64,000 nt of DNA, taken from Chrysomallon squamiferum (Eukaryota; Mollusca; Gastropoda; Neomphalida; Peltospiridae). The notes under the pieces were generated by a model. It ran no database searches. It saw nothing but the letters and a program-made list of their open reading frames with translations, and was not told where the DNA came from. This document shows, in pieces, positions 24,584 through 36,297 of this stretch. Numbering within the stretch: position 1 is the stretch's first letter; every line of letters begins with the position of its first letter. The translations under genes were made by a program, and so were the position numbers. The stretch spans positions 3,945,080 through 4,009,079 of the forward strand of contig CM022668.1 of assembly GCA_012295275.1 (NCBI GenBank). The letters run 5' to 3'.

Positions 24584-26931
24584 TTATACACATACACATA
24601 TACAAATACAAATACAAACACAAACATGCACATAATGTATTTATATACATATTTAAAATATGGTATAAAGTATATAACATACAAATTTAGAGCACATTTT
24701 GATGATTAATATCTTTTTAATATTATTACAGATCTTTATTAAATAAAGTTGTTATGTTTTGCAGAAAGCGATGGATTTAGATCCAAATGATTCAAAAGTC
24801 AAAGATGCCATTGACAAGGCCAACAGAGAAATTGAGAAGGAGAAGAAAAGTAATAATAATTTAAATCAAATTTCATTTGTTTCATTTCTGTATTTTATTG
24901 TTGATATAACTAATATATTATTATTCTTTAAATATAATTTCAAAACAGCTTTAAAATTATTAGTATTATAGTTATACTAGAAGTACTTATAACACTATCA
25001 AGTATATTAGCAGCAGTAATCTAGTTGTACTCAGTATCTTTGTTACTACTACTACCAAGGCCGTAACTTGACTTTGTTTGTAATGAGGCAAAAACACATA
25101 ATTGCTGAGCAGAACAATTTGAGTGAGGGGTCTGAGGGCCACCTAAGGCTCCCAGAAGCTCTGACTTGAAAGAAGCAAAATCCTCAATTCTAGCCATTTA
25201 TATTTTTAAAATGAAATCTTTGTACAAAAATAAAAAAAATTACCATTTTGGTATGAGGCATTTGCCTCAATGTAGTTACAGTTATGACTACTATAATGCT
25301 ATGACAATTATAGTTATTATTGCTGTTGTTATTATTATTATTACTATTATTATTATCTTTTGCAGTTGAAACAAGACAACCACTGATGTTTGCCGGTGCA
25401 GGCATCCTTATTGGTTCACTCATTGTTTTAGCAGATGTGTTTGTTGCTAAGCAACCATCTCTATCGGTAAGTCATTTTTGGATTTGAGATGTCAGATTCT
25501 GTGGATTTCATATTAGATGTAGTAACAAGTTTTATTTACATTCATTATTTATTAATTTCTTTAAAAAAATGAGCAGACGGCTATCAAACATTTTGAAAAC
25601 TCTAACATTATACAGAAAGAGTAATGTATTATTTTCAGAATTCAATTCTTCAGATATTGATAATCCTTGTGTTTGGAGCTCTGGGTTTTGGAATATCAAA
25701 ATTATATAGGTAAGTTTGAAAACTGTTAATACTTTTCTTGTATATGTATTATCTCCAAACAGAAATAGTAAGAAATATATATATTGAAATACAGTATATT
25801 TTAATTCATTCAGATTTAAAATTTAACATTATCTATCCTTTGTGTTTTATATATTCCACCATATGTATTCAGTTTTGTTGCATTATCTTTACAAAATTAT
25901 GTTATTTGAGATTAACTTTTATTCAGAACACTGGTTTTCAACCTTTTTCAAACCGCGACCCCTTATGAGCAACTCAATATGACTGCTGACCCCCCACTTT
26001 AAAATTTTTGATTCAATAATATCTAGGGTTACCCTATTTTCCTCAACCAAAGACAGTACAAATGGAATCTAGACAGATCATTAGGCTATATTATAGAAAC
26101 ACAGGGTTCGAAACATCTCTTTTACTGTAACTGGAGATTATGTTGTATTATCTTACTTTATTTCAGGTTCATGTTGAAGTCTCAGAAAAATTCACTTTTA
26201 GACCGTCCTCTAGATCTGTTAGATGGTAATTAGGATTTTTAAATAATAAGCTGAACTTTGTAGAAACCTTCTAAACCAAATTGTATTTATTACTTTTACA
26301 TTTGTGTGAAGATGTTCTCTTTCTCTTTTATAAGTATTTTCTAATATCTACAGTTAGTATTGAGTAAAAACTTGAGTAAGTGTATATGTGTGTGTGTGTA
26401 AAAAAATCCTACAAAAGAACAAAAAATAAAAAAAATTTAAAAGCACCTTGACAGGAGATGTAAATCATTGCCAAGTCGTTTCATACTGTCAGTGATATTT
26501 TTTTTTCATTGTTGATTTTTTTAAAATATTTCTGTACAGTAAAAAAAAAACTGTCAGCATCCAAAGTCTTATTTTTGTCACAGTTTATCAATTATTTATA
26601 CACTTAAAAAGATAAAAGAAGCTTCTTAAATACAACAGTTTTTCTTGGGATTTATGTGTTTGAGAGAGAGAGAACTATTTTGTGCCAAGGAGGAGCATTT
26701 GTCCATGCAGACCCTTCTACTGGCATCATTGTATATAAATAATTGTATTTAGTATATTTATCTGTATGTATTTTGACATCTTATATATATATATAAATAT
26801 ATATTTGCACTTATCTGTTTATAACAGAGACTGAAAATGTAGCAGCAGAGACTGACACTGAACCAAGCATGAAAAATGCAGCAGGAGGCAAAGCAGCTGC
26901 CTACCAGAGACACAGAAAAGGAAAAAGCTGA
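23374..26931 (+). CDS. TPR protein with two C-terminal membrane segments
   Basis: Coding exons are 23374-23388, 23773-23982, 24405-24473, 24765-24849, 25366-25466, 25639-25709, 26167-26225 and 26828-26931; all phases agree and give 237 residues. Exon 1 encodes only MAKAK. Residues 6-125 form three TPR units of the Hsp70/Hsp90-cochaperone clamp type (ELGNVAIQKGNVLEAMIHY; YSNRSLAFLKSQQYYFAMDD; GFYRKGEVEYEVGRYTDAL). A charged linker follows, then hydrophobic segments at about 131-152 (LMFAGAGILIGSLIVLADVF) and 160-182, and a basic tail ending HRKGKS. A role in docking chaperones at a membrane, perhaps the ER or outer mitochondrial membrane, is inferred from the clamp plus membrane anchor. I do not recognise a named orthologue. 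If exon 7 were not spliced, the protein would end at GN. Confidence 0.82.
25059..25286. mobile_element. Candidate short transposon remnant in TPR-gene intron 4
   Basis: A block less AT-rich than its surroundings begins CCGTAACTTGAC and ends TAGTTACAG, so the ends are imperfect inverted copies (CCGTAACT against CTGTAACT). The motif TGAGGCA occurs near both ends, and at 25254-25269 TGAGGCATTTGCCTCA is a perfect hairpin. This looks like a short non-autonomous DNA element. No transposase and no clear target-site duplication are visible. Confidence 0.4.
25926..25995 (+). mobile_element. hAT-like terminal fragment
   Basis: The stretch CACTGGTTTTCAACCTTTTT followed by CCGCGACCCC closely resembles the well-known hAT-superfamily end CAGTGGTTCTCAACCTTTTT...CCGCGACCCC. 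It lies in the TPR-gene intron between coding exons 6 and 7. I could not place a matching inverted end, so only one terminus is called. The less AT-rich DNA up to about 26120 may be internal sequence. Confidence 0.5.
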
Positions 26932-27571
26932 TACATTTTTTATTTCTTTCTACCTCATCATTTAATGGACCAAGATACTGAATTGTTGTTGTATGTTCAC
27001 TGGCTGCAATTCAATTGCTAAAAACTGCCATATTAATCTGTTTTGTATCATGAATTTTCCACATAATTTTACTGTCTTAATAAAACTCTTGAAAAAGTGT
27101 TGTAATAATATTTAGTAATGTTAAAGGATATTTAACACATTTGTTATATTATTATTATATTATTCTGAAAATAGCCAGACTAAATGTTTCTATTTATGAA
27201 TCACATTTTCAAAGAAAAGTAAAATTTTGGAATGTGTTTAATAAAGAAAAGACAATTCTTGTTAAATGATCACATATGAATTTTCAATTATATAAAAACA
27301 AATAGTGGAAACTCAGTTTAATTTTTTGAAACAAAAGAATTGTATTTTTGGGGTTTGATTTAAAAACTGTAGAAATGAGCATATATAGACAAATAAAATA
27401 AAATAAAATAAAATAAAAAATGGATAAATATAGGATTTTTTGTTTGTTTTCAATTTGTTTTAAATACTGATATTCTTTTTCTTATTTTATAAGAAAATTT
27501 AAATTAATATAGCCAATATATTAAAAGAATGGAGATTATATAATGAAATAAATAATAATAACAAGATATCA
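26932..27571. terminator. Convergent 3' ends: TPR gene and PMVK
   Basis: AATAAA at 27079-27084, about 150 bases after the TPR stop, is a good polyadenylation signal. A short (AAATA)n run lies at 27391-27418. No coding signal is seen between the two genes; the PMVK 3' UTR must end in this interval on the minus strand. Confidence 0.6.
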
Positions 27572-29268
27572 CTATGATGGAATGTCCAGTTTTGTTCTGA
27601 TAAAATTTGTTACCATGGTAATGTTATTGGTCAAAACATCATCAACATCACTGTTTTGGATGATAAAATCCCAGTCTGTGACATCATCTAAACCACATTC
27701 TGATTCAGCATCATCTACACCTGAAATTTTGTGAGAAAAACATTCTGTTAGTTTGATTAACTGATAAATTGGAGACAAAAACAATGAATTATTTATATTA
27801 TTTTACACTGAATATTTTTACATTTAAATAAATTTTTCACTTTTTTCCTGAAAATTCATGAAGGTTATAATATCATATCAACAATTCATGGTCTGTAAAG
27901 GAAATTATTATCTTTAATTATGAACATTAAAAATGTTTCATGTTTGTTCTCCATATGCGTAGGAAAACATTCAGCTCTTTCCAGTAGCAGAAGAAATTCT
28001 CCAGTTCAGGAAAGCTAAAATTAGCTCTTTGTTGTTAATGCCAAATAATTCTTCCCTCACAAAGGAAAAACTCTCCACTGTTTTCCAGTAGATCCTCTCT
28101 GCATTCTCACTCAGAAACAACCACTTCCCATTCAATCATTGCAGGGGATTTTTGTTCCATCCCTTTACAGTTTAAAACTTTTACAACAATAAAAATCTCT
28201 ACACTTTCACAAGTTGCCTACAAGTAAAATATTCCATTTCTTTTAATGAAATAAAACTGTCCAGTTTTCATGTATATCACCTAATCCAAGAGAAAGTGAT
28301 TGTACAAAACTTACATAAAATATTTTAACAAATATATTTTACATTTTTGTAAGTTTGATTTTGGTGAAACTATTAATACCTGCTGTGAAAACAAATCCAC
28401 GTTTTTTTCTTACATCTTCATCTGCTACTACCCTCACAGTTGTGGTGCACTGTGGGTAGTTTTTTTTGAAGAAATCGATGTCAGTTTTTCTGCGGGCATC
28501 ACTGATTATCCAGACAGGTTTGTCTGCCTCTGGACCAGATGTTGCATGTCGACAGAAAAATCCAGGATCAGCTTTTCTCATCTCCTCCCCCCATACAATC
28601 ATGTCTCGACGATAACATTCCTTATATTCTGAGGCATCGAGCAATTTGTCAAAGTCTAAATCATGTTCCTTAACAAAACAAAGCAAAATTGTTTAATCTT
28701 TTTATTATTATATTTTTCTTTTTGAGACTTACAATAACAATATATTAAACAGATAACAATTTTCTTTTACACTTAATAATTAACTCTGAGTGCCAGTGAC
28801 AGTAATAATATTTAATAATAAATGCAATTCAAACATTAAATAAATTTAATTTCAATGCTGTTTAGTACAAATACTTATAAGATGAAAATAAATTTCACAT
28901 AAATTAAAATGAAATATACGTTATTAAATTATTTTACAAAATATTAATACTGCTAATAAATATGTATTTAGATTTAAGAACCAATAAAAAAATTAGTGTC
29001 AATAATTTTTTATTTAACTTACTAGTGCATACTGCTTTTTCAATGGAGCAGACAGTCTCATTATGGCACATATTTCATCTGTCAACCTGAATCAATAACA
29101 GTAGTTAAAAATATCACTTAATAAATGCCAGGCACAGCTACAAAAACAAGTTAGAAATTTATTAAATATATTTTTTTATAATTACATAAAACTAAATAAT
29201 TCATGTAACTGTTGCAGATACATTTTATAGTTCTTTTAATTATTTTGATAAAGGATTAATATTTAGAT

Positions 29269-29319
<51 letters not shown>

Positions 29320-29592
29320 TTATAAATATATAAAAATTGTAAACCATATTTAAATAACGTTTCAATAGAATTAAAACTATGGCTAGACATCTCAAGGTTC
29401 AGACATAACAGTAACAGTAAAGAGAACCAGTCGAGCCACCTGCTACTTCACTCGGTACGCATTCGCGTTAAAGTTTATATCACAGAAATTACAATATATA
29501 TATATATCGTACATGTTTTGAAGAATATTGGTGACATAATCTTTTCCTGATTTTCTTTTGCCACTAAAAACTAAAATAACAAGTGGTGACAT
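27572..29592 (-). CDS. PMVK: Phosphomevalonate kinase
   Basis: Animal-type PMVK converts mevalonate 5-phosphate to the diphosphate in the isoprenoid/sterol pathway. Exons are 29592-29513, 29086-29023, 28668-28380 and 27720-27572, in frame, giving 193 residues, close to the vertebrate length of about 192. The P-loop is SGKRKSGKD (residues 10-18). Exon 2 carries AIMRLSAPLKKQYA. Exon 3 has the family core RRDMIVWGEEMRKADPGFFC and the Arg-rich WIISDARRKTD. Exon 4 continues GVDDAESECGLDD to the C terminus. This is the NMP-kinase-like family, not the GHMP-type fungal and bacterial enzyme. All expected blocks are present. The gene is head-to-head with TRMT1. Confidence 0.95.
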
Positions 29593-29873
29593 TTGTTTAG
29601 ATTCAGTGTATGATCACGTTATTTACTGTCGGCCTTTCGTCTTCTTTTTATAATTTCCACTTTTTATAACGAGAACCGACAAACTAGTTTAGTTTTTACC
29701 TTACTGTTTTGATTATAATATCCATAATAATTAATATGTTTAGAGTTAGGTAGATTCTCTTTATATATTCAACGTTGTTTATGCAATTAATTTTTATTTG
29801 GTTTTAATTTGTAATTTTACAGTTTAGATTTATACCTTGTGAGCAGACGTTTTGCTCAGTAACTTGTAAAAAT
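29593..29873. promoter_or_regulatory. PMVK / TRMT1 divergent promoter and TRMT1 leader exon
   Basis: The PMVK start codon is at 29592 on -. On + a strong donor (AAAAAT then GTAAGTATG, cut after 29873) can join the acceptor TTTGCAG at 30410-30416 that precedes the TRMT1 coding exon. That implies a noncoding TRMT1 first exon ending at 29873 and a shared promoter upstream of it. The exact transcription start cannot be seen. Confidence 0.45.
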
Positions 29874-30416
29874 GTAAGTATGAGAATTAAGAATATATAT
29901 TAATCATTTACTGATTTAGCTTTCATTTTTTGTGCTATTACTACTACTATTAGTAAATATAAAACTCTTCTAATCTTTCCCTTTCGATTTCTAATAAAAT
30001 CAGCGTTTTATTCAACCGGCGATAATTCAAAGAGCTCTTCGTTTTTTAAAGCATTCACAAATATTAAAACATTGAAGAAATAGCACCCTTACTCATCTAA
30101 TTAACCTACACAATTGGAACCAAAGAGGCGGGGCTAGGGAATGATTTTTTTTTTCAGTAATGAAGTAAGATTTGTTTATTCATTATATGTTACTTCCAAA
30201 TCAGAAACTATCTGGCAGTTTAACAAATATTTAACTTGGAAGTATATTTTATAATTTTTAAACCCAGATTTAAACAGACTGACTTTGCCAGTGAAAAGTC
30301 CTTTATTAATAGTAGTACTAGTGTTAAGTGAAACAACATTGCATAATTTAATATCATTAATAACTGTGTTTCTTTCTTTCCTTTAATATTATTATTATTA
30401 TTATTATTATTTGCAG

Positions 30417-30493
30417 ATGCTGTAGTTCTTCAAAGCATGATTATGCCAAATGTTCAGAAGCATTCCAAGTGTTATATTAATCAGAGTGTATAG
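30417..30493 (+). promoter_or_regulatory. Upstream short ORFs before the TRMT1 start
   Basis: After the acceptor, the exon begins ATGCTGTAG, a two-codon ORF. A second upstream ATG at 30437 opens an 18-codon ORF ending with TAG at 30491-30493, which overlaps the first TRMT1 ATG (30450) in another frame. This would be expected to reduce initiation at 30450 and favour the in-frame ATG at 30540. The effect is inference. Confidence 0.5.
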
Positions 30494-33400
30494 GAGAACA
30501 TTCCAGATTAGAAAATTCCATCTGGAGTTTTACACTAACATGGCACAGATGGAAACAGAAAGTATCATAGTTCGAGAAGGAGAAGCTGAAGTTCTCACTC
30601 CTGCCTCAGTTTTCTACAACCCTGTACAAGAATTCAACAGAGATTTGACTGTTGCAGTTATTTCTCAATATTCCAGAGAACACTTCAAAAACCAGAAGCT
30701 GAAAAACATTAAACTGGAAAATACATCAGAAAGTGGAAAGAATGAGGAAGTCAGTACAAGTTTAGAAACCATTAACTTAGATAGTGAAAATGGAAAAAGT
30801 GACCTGAAATGTGGAGAATCATTTGAGAATGGAATTAGAATCTTTGAGGGTCTGTCTGCATCTGGACTCAGATCTGTAAGGTTTGGGTTGGAGGTGCCTG
30901 GGGTTAAAGAGGTGATAGCTAATGACTTTGACAAAAATGCTGTTGATTTTATTGAGAAGAACATAGAGAAGAATAATTTGTGTGGTTTGGTGAAATCAAG
31001 TTTTGGTGATGCTGCCATGGTTATGTATAAGAACAAGGGATTTGCAGACAGATTTGATGTTATTGACCTTGACCCTTATGGAAGTCCTTCAATGTTTCTG
31101 GATGCAGCTGTCCAGGCTGTCAGAGATGGTGGACTGTTGTGTGTCACCTGTACGGACATGGCGGTCATGTGTGGAAATGCCAGTGAGACATGCTACTCTA
31201 AGTATGGAAGTATGTCTCTGAAAGGTAAATTCTGTCATGAGATGGCTCTACGAATTATTCTGCAGTCAATCGAGTCTCATGCAAACCGCTATTCTAGGTA
31301 CATAGTCCCACTCATTTCAATGAGTGTTGACTTCTATGTACGAGTGTTTGTCAGAGTATTCACAGGACAACTCAAAGTGAAAGAATCAGCGAGCAAACTG
31401 GCCATGGTTTATCATTGCACTGGCTGTGGTGCATATAGTCTGCAAAGACTTGGAGTAAAAATACCTACAAATGGAAATAACTACAAGTTCACTGCATCAA
31501 CCGGACCACCAGTGGGTCCCTTATGTGAACACTGTGGGTTTAAACATCATTTTGGTGGACCTATTTGGGTGGATCCAATCCATGATGTAGATTTCATACA
31601 GAGTGTTTTGAACAGTGTGCGTGATGAACCAGACAAGCTGAGTACCTCAGAGAGGATTGTTGGAATGTTGAGTGTGATGAGTGAAGAGCTGACTGATGCT
31701 CCGCTGTATTACGTACTGGATGACCTGTGTAACACTCTGCACTGCACTCCAGTTAGTATGCAGCAGTTTAGGTAAAAACAGCAAGTAACATACAGGAAAT
31801 ATACAACACTGTAAACTTGTATAAAAACATACTTACATAATATATTTAACATTTCATTTAATAAATATTTAACACTACACTTGTACATACAGGAAATATA
31901 TAACAGTGTAACTTGCATAAAAACATACTTACATAATATATTTTACATTTCATTTAATAAATATTTAACACTACACTTGTACACAGCAATAAATTTAACT
32001 ACATATTTTTTTATATAACTTTATATTTTCTTTCTACTTTGTCCTTTTAGACACTTTTTACTTCTCTCAGTCTTTATTTTGTAAACTTAATAACAGTTTA
32101 ACTGAATAAATAGCAGTATTTTATTGATATTGCAGATCAGCCATTTTGAATGCTGGATATAAAGTTTCTTTGTCCCACGCAGCAAGAAACTCACACAAAA
32201 CTAATGCACCAGCTGAGGTGATCTGGGTAAGCAGTGATACACGAGCGAGTAGGCTGTTTTACTCACATTTAATTGTTTATTCAGATTTAAACCACAATTC
32301 TACTAGTAATATAACTGTCACTTAACTATAGTGGAGTTGTTATGAATAAAAATGGTAGAAAAAAGTTATTCATAATACTTAACATGAGCAGTTGATGAAC
32401 AGTCAAGCAATTGTTGTTTATTACATTATAGGGTATACGTATCATTAAGATTAATTTAGTAAATATTTTAAAATATTGGCAACCAGAAAAAACAAATGCA
32501 TAAAGTCAACAAAACTGTTAGCACCGCAGTATTTAAACTAGGATAAGTTACAAGTTTTATAGCAAACATTTGTTATACTGCTGATGAAAAAATCACTGTA
32601 TCTCTGATTAAACTTTAAAATTTTACCTTAATAATATTAGCATTAAAACATTCTTAAAATTATTTATATAATCAGTTTTGTATCTTGTTATACAAATTAC
32701 TTTAATTTTCTCAGGACATACTGAGGACTTGGATTAAAGATCATCCAGTGAAAGCAAGTAGACTAAAGGAAGGAACAGTGATAAAAGCAGTTTTAGAAAA
32801 AGAGCCAAAGTACAAAATTTCATTTAATCTTCACCCTGATGCAAATCCAAAGTCAAGACAACAAGGACTGTTACGTTGGCAACCAAACCCAGAGAAGGAA
32901 TGGGGACCCAAACCACGAGCAAAGAAATCTGGGAATACAAACATGGTGGAAGTGCGAGAGAAAAAACAGGGAAAAAGAAAAGCTGAAAAGGTGAATTTCT
33001 AATTCATAGTTATTTAGTATTCTCATAAATACACTCACATAGGGTAGGGAATATGTTCAGGTGCTGGTTCATTTTGTAAGTTTTGTAGTGTAAACATTTG
33101 GAAAATGTGTTTATTATTGTATTTTAAATTTAGGTTTCCATTCTGTAGTATTTGTTGATAGCAGACATGTCTGGGTACAACAGTTGCATTCTGGATCTAA
33201 AGTAGGTAAATATTTTATTCTTTGTTACTGCAGTGCTGTGATTCACCAGTTTTCTCAAAAGGGCATTTATATTTATAGGAAATGAACAAAAATCGGCATA
33301 ATGTCTGATGAAATGCAGTTTCAGTGTCAGTACATGTACATTTGCAGTACTTTCAGCAAATATCACTTGTATTTGTTTTGAAACCATTTTTTCAGTTCAG

Positions 33401-33567
33401 TTTATCTACTTTATTACTTTCTTATTTGACAGCAACAGGCACCTCATCGAAAACAGTTTCCATGTAAAAGGTTTAAAGAAGGCTGCTGTCAACTTGGAGA
33501 TGAATGCTGCTACAACCATGACAATGTCCAAACTGAAGATGTCAACATTTCTAAAAATAACAGCTGA
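30450..33567 (+). CDS. TRMT1: tRNA (guanine26-N2)-dimethyltransferase
   Basis: TRMT1 methylates G26 of cytosolic and mitochondrial tRNAs using SAM. Coding exons are 30450-31771, 32136-32226, 32715-32990 and 33433-33567, in frame, giving 607 residues. Residues 1-25 are Arg/hydrophobic and look like a mitochondrial signal; an internal Met at residue 31 (30540) would make a cytosolic form. The core shows [17 protein letters not shown] (motif I, about 132-148), the family signature DLDPYGSP (206-213), and a Cys4 cluster HCTGCGAY...LCEHCGF. Exon 4 encodes a C-terminal CCCH finger ([19 protein letters not shown]), also found in animal TRMT1. A polar insertion of about 45 residues (83-127) precedes motif I. 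The first coding exon is unusually long (1.3 kb). Confidence 0.95.
31792..31985. repeat. 97-bp tandem duplication in TRMT1 intron
   Basis: Two copies with a period of 97 bases, each starting ACAGGAAATATA and ending CTACACTTGTACA, with a few mismatches. It begins about 20 bases after the donor of the long coding exon and does not include the splice site. Confidence 0.85.
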
Positions 33568-34156
33568 TTACTTATATAACTTTTCTAAATCAAATTTGAT
33601 AAACATTTATATACAGAGAGTATTAACTTTATAATAAATGTTTGGATTTTTTATTACATGTTTTTATTTTTCCTTGACATTTTATGATGACACAGTTTGA
33701 GTATGTTATTCCAGATAGTTTTCTGAAATTTCATTCAGTGATATTAAAAACAGAAAACTTCAACAAAAAGAGATACAAGTGTATACTGTTTTATTGACAT
33801 CAAAATAAATATTAAAATCATTTCATTTATCACAGAAAAATTGGAAGAAGTAAAACAACAGCAGATTTCACAAATAATCACAGTTTTGGTTTTAGCAGAA
33901 TGTGATAAACATTTACATATAGGAATGTGCTGGTACAAAAATGATTATAAAAAAACGTACAACTTAACAACCATATTTACAGTTTTGACGATGAATTTGT
34001 TTACCTTTATCTGTTTATGAAGTGGGTATTCTCAATCAACAATGTTTAATTTGTTAATTAGTTTTATTTAAGAAGTAAGATTTGAAAATAATATTTATTT
34101 CTTCATTATTATTATTTCATTTTATCTGCTGTTATAAATTCTTTCTAATATAAATC

Positions 34157-34197
<41 letters not shown>

Positions 34198-34645
34198 AAC
34201 AATTTTATATGTCACTGAAAATCTTTCAGAGAACTCCAGTTGATAAATATAAATAAATAAATAAATAAATAAATAAAGTTACACACGTATACACTTTACA
34301 AATAAAATTTCTACATTGGAATACCTTTATGTACTATTATCAAACTTAGTAATTGTATTTTAAGTTGTATATTACAGTAATTAAGAATTATAAATGTAAA
34401 ATTAAATACACCAATATGTGAAAATATCAGTTCAATAATTATCTAAATAGTATATATAGTATATTGCACACACACTCATCTACTGATAGTTGAAAAACAT
34501 AAGAAACAAATAAATGCAATTCAAAATGTTTATATTTACAACTTCACAAAAAGTTTTTTCAGATTTTATGTTACTTGTTCTTTCTCTACTGGTGCAAGAA
34601 TAAAGAGATAAACAGAAAGTTAGAGTTGACTTAAAGCTTGTCAAA
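33568..34645. other. TRMT1 3' UTR and spacer with poly(T)/(AAAT)n tracts
   Basis: An AATAAA-type signal occurs at about 33634, 65 bases after the TRMT1 stop. A T tract of about 34 (34160-34193) and an (AAAT)n run (34249-34276) follow. The T tract read on - is a poly(A), possibly the tail of an old retroposed fragment, but no body is recognisable. Confidence 0.5.
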
Positions 34646-35860
34646 TCAATCAGGTTTATCATTTTCATCACTGTCATCTTTTCTAGTTTTATACATCAAG
34701 CGGTTAAAAACAAAAAGGAGGCTCTGCAATAATAAAAAAAATTCACTTGCCACTAAAATGAGGAAAAGAAAATCTTGTTGAGTTAAAAGTGACCTTAGTT
34801 GTTTGCTCTTGGTGTTCTGTACCAACAACACAGAACATACAGTGAGATATGAGAAACTGACACTATGGGTGTATCCTTTTTAGTACAGTTGAAATAGTAA
34901 TACTGGAATAGCAGGTTTAATATTAGTCATTTAGTTATTTATATACTTCACCATTTTCTTTCAACGAATTATTTTAAAGGAACAAATAGTAATCAGATAA
35001 AAATAAACCTTTATTTTCTTTTTAAACTGACTGTGATAACTGCCAACTTTTCATGATAAATATAAAATTAAAATTCACCAAAATCACAACAAAACATTAT
35101 TGTTTAATAAATAAATGAAAAGGAACAATAACAACTGTATATATTGTGATAGAATTGAAAAATTATCCTGTTGGTTTGTTTGAATACTAAGGAGATATGT
35201 TTCAAATTTATTGTAATTACAAAGAAAATAACCACGTTTTACAAAATAATATAAAACATACCAACCTTTTCTAGAACATATTAGGGGTTTTATAAGAGGA
35301 CTCAGCATCGATGTTTTTATAATCTTTAATATTCCATGGCAAAAAATTTGACATTTAATGTATAACTGTCGTATTGTTTTTGTCAGGAATAAAAGTTGTT
35401 GATGAAATGCTAGTTGTGAAAATGCAAGAAGAAACCACTGGTGGTTAGATATTAAGTTTTGGACAAGACACACCAGTGTGGAGTAGATATTAGGTTTTAT
35501 ACTGGTATAAATAATACATCTGTTACACCAACAACACAATCAGGCAAATCTCATTTGCTGGAATATTATGTCTTTGACATATTTCAAGGGACATGTTCTG
35601 CAAAAATTTCACATAAACTAGTATATTTCAAATATACAAACACACAATGGGAATGTTTCTGATGTCAGATGTTTAACATCTAGGTTAACAGCAATGAAAT
35701 GACATTAAAATGAATGCCAACAGTAATATTATTTAATTATTAATAATTTAATAAAGTTGATAAAACTCACTCTTGTGAGAACTATGATCATAATGATGAC
35801 AATAAGATAGATGATGTAGTAGAAGATAAATGGCCTCAGAAATTTTAAAGTTTTGATCAT
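34646..35860 (-). CDS. Candidate 55-residue membrane microprotein, two coding exons
   Basis: Exon A, 35860-35771, starts with ATG and encodes 30 residues (MIKTLKFLRPFIFYY then a run of Ile/Leu/Val ending VLTR) up to a strong donor GTGAGT. Exon B, 34723-34646, follows the acceptor TTATTATTGCAG, starts SLLFVFNRLMYKTRKDD and ends in an acidic tail DSDENDKPD before TGA. Both borders are phase 0 and join without a stop. The product would be a short basic N terminus, one long or two tightly packed hydrophobic helices, a basic stop-transfer and an acidic tail. A good acceptor (TTCTCAG at about 35899) upstream implies a noncoding leader. I recognise no family. It could instead be a chance pairing in AT-rich DNA, but the splice signals and charge pattern are persuasive. 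Confidence 0.45.
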
Positions 35861-36297
35861 CAGAATGCTTTTGTCAAGGCTTAGATCTTAAGTTCACCTG
35901 AGAACCTTTGTTTCCTGTCTAGATTTATATTTGGATTAAACATAAAACAAATTATTGAAGATTAAAAACAAATAACATTTGGTGATTAAAAAAAAATGTC
36001 TTTGGGTTTGACTTCTGTAAAATAATACAAAAATATACATTTCATAAATACTGAATAATTTCAACATTTGGCAATCATGTCTGTTGAACATAACAGATTG
36101 ACATCTAATCACTGTCATTATTATTTATTTATTTTCTTACTTACGTTTTGGCAATTGGTTGATAATATTATATTCAATGGAATGAATTTGTTTTTCTGAA
36201 TTTTGAAATTTAATAACTTCATAAATTTGTCCTTATATTCAGAGTTTTTACTTCACTCTGTGTTGTGAAGAAAAATCTTCACACTGATTTTCAACCT
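35861..36297. other. Spacer / IQCH 3' UTR
   Basis: An AT-rich stretch between the candidate microprotein leader and the IQCH stop codon. It holds the IQCH 3' UTR on -; I see no other gene. Confidence 0.5.

Noticed and set aside
34160-34193. Poly(T) tract as the tail of a retrogene
   Set aside because: No coding body or target-site duplication could be found beside it; homopolymers are common here.
35084-35539. 151-codon open frame on - (starts MCCWCNRCIIYTS)
   Set aside because: It overlaps the intron of the candidate microprotein. A possible acceptor exists at about 35510, but joining it to exon A in phase gives an early stop, and there is no family resemblance.
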